64,000 nt of DNA, taken from positions 1,027,126 to 1,091,125 of the forward strand of contig NZ_KQ033912.1 in the NCBI RefSeq assembly GCF_000969835.1. The letters run 5' to 3'. Shown piece after piece: positions 61,128-64,000 of this stretch. The stretch comes from Parabacteroides goldsteinii DSM 19448 = WAL 12034. GTDB lineage: Bacteria; Bacteroidota; Bacteroidia; Bacteroidales; Tannerellaceae. The notes beneath the pieces were generated by a model. It saw only the letters and a program-made list of their open reading frames with translations, searched no databases and was not told where the DNA came from. The translations under genes were made by a program, and so were the position numbers. Every line of letters starts with the position of its first letter. Within the stretch, counting starts at the first letter, position 1.

Positions 61128-62921
61128 TTAGTTTATCCAACCATCATTCTGAACCAGATTGCTATTTCTTTCACATTCCGTGCTTGGAATAGCCCAGGTA
61201 TAAAGATAATCTCCACCCCATGAGAACGGATTTACGACAGTACCCCAGATTTCTTTGGAACCATCACCAGTTTTACACCAGTCACCGATCGTTCTCCAAC
61301 GAATTTCGTCATACAGGTTAACACCTTCCAAAGATAATTCCCAACGACGTTCGTTACGGATACGGGTACGCATATTTTCCTGGCCACTTACATAAGTAGG
61401 TTTACCGGCATCTGTTGTCTGCAATAATGCAGCACCGGCTCTCTCACGTACAGAGTTTACCAAATCAACAGCTTCCTGCTTAAAGCCTTGTTCATTGATA
61501 GCTTCTGCCAACATTAAGACTACGTCTGCATAACGGATCAACGGATAATCCCAGGGGCAATATTCACGATTAGGAGTTTCAGACGATCCTTCCGCAACAA
61601 ATTTGCGATACAGATAGTAGAACAAAGTCTGGCTATCCGTTCTCAGGTCATACGGTTCGACTTCATCCGAGTTGGTTGCCGGCCAACGCAAGGTATAAGT
61701 ATATTCTTTTGAACCGATTGCCCCGTTATATTCAGCATACGGAGTAATGACAGTCGCTTCCAGACGAGGATCGCGATTTTCGTAGGCTTTACGCAAACGG
61801 GCTTCATTTCCGGAAGGTAGATATTTAGACATATCAGCTCCATTTTTCACGGCCAGTTCAAAACCTGCACGCAGTTTTGATTTTATATCTTCCGAATAAG
61901 TATCCCACTCACCGACAGTATCGCGGAGGAAGAAAACCACACGTTCTTTAGGAGTCATCTCATTATATCCCGGTAGGAAGTCATTCCAGTTAAACGGCTT
62001 ACCGTCTGCACATTCAAATGATTCCACCCAGTTTACACTCGGCAGATAACTATTCCAGCAAGAACCAAAAGAAACACGTGAACCTAACCAGAATTGTGTT
62101 TTGGAACCATAATCTTTGATACCAATATTCTGTTCCGAGAAAATCATCTCATCACATTGTTCATTATCTGTTTTGAAGAGTTGTTTGTAATCCCCCTGAA
62201 ACAATGCAAAACCAACATCTCCGACTTTACGCAAAGCAGCTTCCGCTTTTGCATAATCTTTCATCCACATATATGTCTGTCCCAGCAAAGCATATGCCGC
62301 ACCTTTCGTTGCACGACCATAATTGGCATCACCTTTCGCATACTTATTCGGCAAATTAGCACTGTTGATGCAGTCGTTCAAGTCGGAGATAATAACTTCC
62401 CATACTTTGTCAGCCGTTTCACGTCCATTGGTACACTCGCTGTCTTCCACCGGTTCCAGATAAACAGGAACACCCTGGAATACACGGTTCAAACGGAAAT
62501 AATAGTAAGCACGCAAGAATTTGGATTCAGCGATCAAACGATCTTTCTTTGCATCATCCAATGGAGCTTCCGGTAAATGGGCTATGGCATCATTTGCACG
62601 GTGAATTCCTTCATACAACTGTTTCCAGGTATCAGAGAACAAACTATTGCCGGCAGTAATTGTTCCATTCAACAAATCCTGAGGATCACGGGCCTGACCG
62701 GCAAATCCCATAGCGTCTTGTGTAAACATTTCATGTGCAACCTTTGCCTCGCGCAATGTGGCATAGATACCATTCACACCCATATCACACATCGTTTCAT
62801 TTCCCCACATGGCTCCGGAACCTACCTTATCGTATGGATTCGTATCCAACAAATCAGGTTTACAAGCTGTCATAACCGAAGCAACAGCTGTAACAACTAA
62901 TATTTTATTTACTAATTTCAT
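61128..62921 (-). CDS. SusD/RagB-family surface glycan-binding lipoprotein
   Basis: 597 residues, lipoprotein Cys20 (ASVMTAC). SusD features: LLDTNPYDKVGSGAMWGNET, ESKFLRAYYYFRLNRVFQGV followed by PVYLEPVEDSE, TYMWMKDYAKAEAALRKVGD, YPLIRYADVVLMLAEAINEQ, and SLEGVNLYDEIRWRTIGDW. It lies 15 nt after the partial SusC gene. The SusD remnant at 54742-54988 is its closest relative in the window. Confidence 0.94.
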   Translation of the reverse strand: MKLVNKILVVTAVASVMTACKPDLLDTNPYDKVGSGAMWGNETMCDMGVNGIYATLREAKVAHEMFTQDAMGFAGQARDPQDLLNGTITAGNSLFSDTWKQLYEGIHRANDAIAHLPEAPLDDAKKDRLIAESKFLRAYYYFRLNRVFQGVPVYLEPVEDSECTNGRETADKVWEVIISDLNDCINSANLPNKYAKGDANYGRATKGAAYALLGQTYMWMKDYAKAEAALRKVGDVGFALFQGDYKQLFKTDNEQCDEMIFSEQNIGIKDYGSKTQFWLGSRVSFGSCWNSYLPSVNWVESFECADGKPFNWNDFLPGYNEMTPKERVVFFLRDTVGEWDTYSEDIKSKLRAGFELAVKNGADMSKYLPSGNEARLRKAYENRDPRLEATVITPYAEYNGAIGSKEYTYTLRWPATNSDEVEPYDLRTDSQTLFYYLYRKFVAEGSSETPNREYCPWDYPLIRYADVVLMLAEAINEQGFKQEAVDLVNSVRERAGAALLQTTDAGKPTYVSGQENMRTRIRNERRWELSLEGVNLYDEIRWRTIGDWCKTGDGSKEIWGTVVNPFSWGGDYLYTWAIPSTECERNSNLVQNDGWIN

Positions 62922-62936
62922 TGTCTTTTCTCTTTT

Positions 62937-64000
62937 TTAGAATGTAACACTAATACCCGCAGCAAACTGGCGTAAAGACGGATAGTTTGTAGTTGCCCCC
63001 ATTTCAGGATCCTGACCGGGGAATGATGTTATGGTAAACAAGTTTTCACCAGACAGATATACACGAACCCTTTCTGCAGAAATTTTTTCTGTCAGAGTTA
63101 CAGGCAATGTATAGCCGATTGTCAGATTCTTCAATTTCATATAAGTACCGTTGTACAAATAATAATTGCTGGTTTGACGGCTCTGTTTCGAGTTTTCTAC
63201 CAAACGGGGAATATAACCATTCAGATTGGTTCTCGAATCAGTAGGATTTTCAGGATCGTAGAAGTAATGATCATTTGCAACCCGCTCAGATGTAGCAAAA
63301 CCATTTCTGATTGCTACACTATTATACGGATCTTCTTCCCAATACAGTTTGAAACCACCGTTACCAGCCCACAACATACTTAAATCGAAGTTTTTCCAAC
63401 TGGCACTGATATTGATACCATAACCGAACTTAGGCATAGCTGAAGATCCCTGGAAGTCATAATCATAAGAACTACCATAAATACCGTCGCCATTCAAATC
63501 CGCATAAATCAAATCACCGTAATAGATATTATTCCGACCGACACTCTGGTTTGGCATAAATTTGTAACCGGCATCTATCATGGCATTCAACCATTTCATA
63601 TCACCTTCCGTACGGATCATACCATCTTTCGGACCACCATTTATATTTACGGAACCATCGCTGTTAAAATGGGTTCCATTACCGGAATAAGTATTCAATG
63701 TATAATATTCTTTGATCGGATGTCCTTCTACGATACGTCCCTTATCTTTATCCACAGATACATCACCGATATTCGATTGCCATACTTTCTTACCGTCTTT
63801 CTCTACCCAACCGGCTTCATACTTACCCAGGTATTTTGTTACCTCATTATGATTGTAAGAGAAATTGGTAGAAACAGCATAATTGAAATCACCTACATGG
63901 TCTTTCCAGCCTACAGTCAATTCAAAACCGCGGTTCGTAACCTCGGCCGTATTCATGGTCGGAGGAGTCTTAATACCCATTGTCAAGTGAAGGTTCGGAG
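62937..64000 (-). CDS. SusC/RagA-family transporter (N-terminus beyond window)
   Basis: C-terminal about 354 codons of a SusC: barrel strands (TNRGFELTVGWKDHVGDFNY; GYGINISASWKNFDLSMLWA), YLYNGTYMKLKNLTIGYTLP, ENLFTITSFPGQDPEMGATT, and the terminal FAAGISVTF. The frame is open to base 64000 (PNLHLTMGIKTPPTMN), so the start lies outside. It is the partner of the SusD gene directly downstream. Confidence 0.93.
   Translation of the reverse strand, partial: PNLHLTMGIKTPPTMNTAEVTNRGFELTVGWKDHVGDFNYAVSTNFSYNHNEVTKYLGKYEAGWVEKDGKKVWQSNIGDVSVDKDKGRIVEGHPIKEYYTLNTYSGNGTHFNSDGSVNINGGPKDGMIRTEGDMKWLNAMIDAGYKFMPNQSVGRNNIYYGDLIYADLNGDGIYGSSYDYDFQGSSAMPKFGYGINISASWKNFDLSMLWAGNGGFKLYWEEDPYNSVAIRNGFATSERVANDHYFYDPENPTDSRTNLNGYIPRLVENSKQSRQTSNYYLYNGTYMKLKNLTIGYTLPVTLTEKISAERVRVYLSGENLFTITSFPGQDPEMGATTNYPSLRQFAAGISVTF

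Overview
The window is from a Bacteroidales chromosome, most likely a Parabacteroides-type (Tannerellaceae) gut bacterium. Evidence: promoters match the Bacteroidota pattern TTTG-N19/20-TAnnTTTG; there are three SusC/SusD pairs, a hybrid two-component regulator and many Bacteroidales-only DUF families (DUF6089, DUF6242, DUF6078, DUF4248, DUF6383). The genus is an inference.

Bases 1-7.8 kb hold conserved housekeeping genes. Leftward: ribD, a DUF6242 lipoprotein, a PorG-like DUF6089 protein, uppS and bamA (cut by the window edge). Rightward from a near-perfect promoter: prmC, recX and a comF-type gene. A HigBA toxin-antitoxin pair follows.

Two very large surface-protein genes (8896-12273 and 32726-36535) share a signal peptide, a C-terminal domain that looks like a type IX secretion sorting signal, and matching flanking DNA. 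Upstream of each lies a 177-bp segment bounded by 19-bp inverted repeats. The promoter-like elements inside both segments face away from the gene, so both look like invertible promoters caught in the OFF state. This is the most striking signal in the window.

Between them, 12.6-16.8 kb carries a compact cassette: an archaeo-eukaryotic-type primase fused to an ATPase, DUF4248, an HU-like protein, a peptidoglycan hydrolase without signal peptide, and a tiny membrane peptide. Three 22-bp iteron-like repeats sit next to it. It resembles a domesticated phage satellite or plasmid module. Next come pyrE, an SRPBCC gene, argH, a Rieske-like lipoprotein, a tRNA Gly-Leu-Gly cluster, a HicAB pair, a candidate small RNA, an electron-bifurcating NfnAB pair, a GroES-like gene, a beta-propeller lipoprotein, DUF4251, a MATE exporter, an iron/cobalamin-type ABC importer without a binding protein, a 448-bp structured repeat element and class III fructose-1,6-bisphosphatase.

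From 37.7 to 51.4 kb lies a polysaccharide utilization locus: hybrid regulator, GH16, GH88, heparinase II/III-type lyase and SusC/SusD. A 31-nt motif occurs twice in its central divergent intergenic region and is a good candidate regulator site. The 51.6-55.1 kb stretch is a scar zone with an IS110-family transposase, an IS1634-type pseudogene, a frameshifted phage-like fragment, an orphan lipoprotein and a SusD remnant. The window ends in two further SusC/SusD pairs on the minus strand, separated by an intergenic region bounded by a 39-bp inverted repeat.
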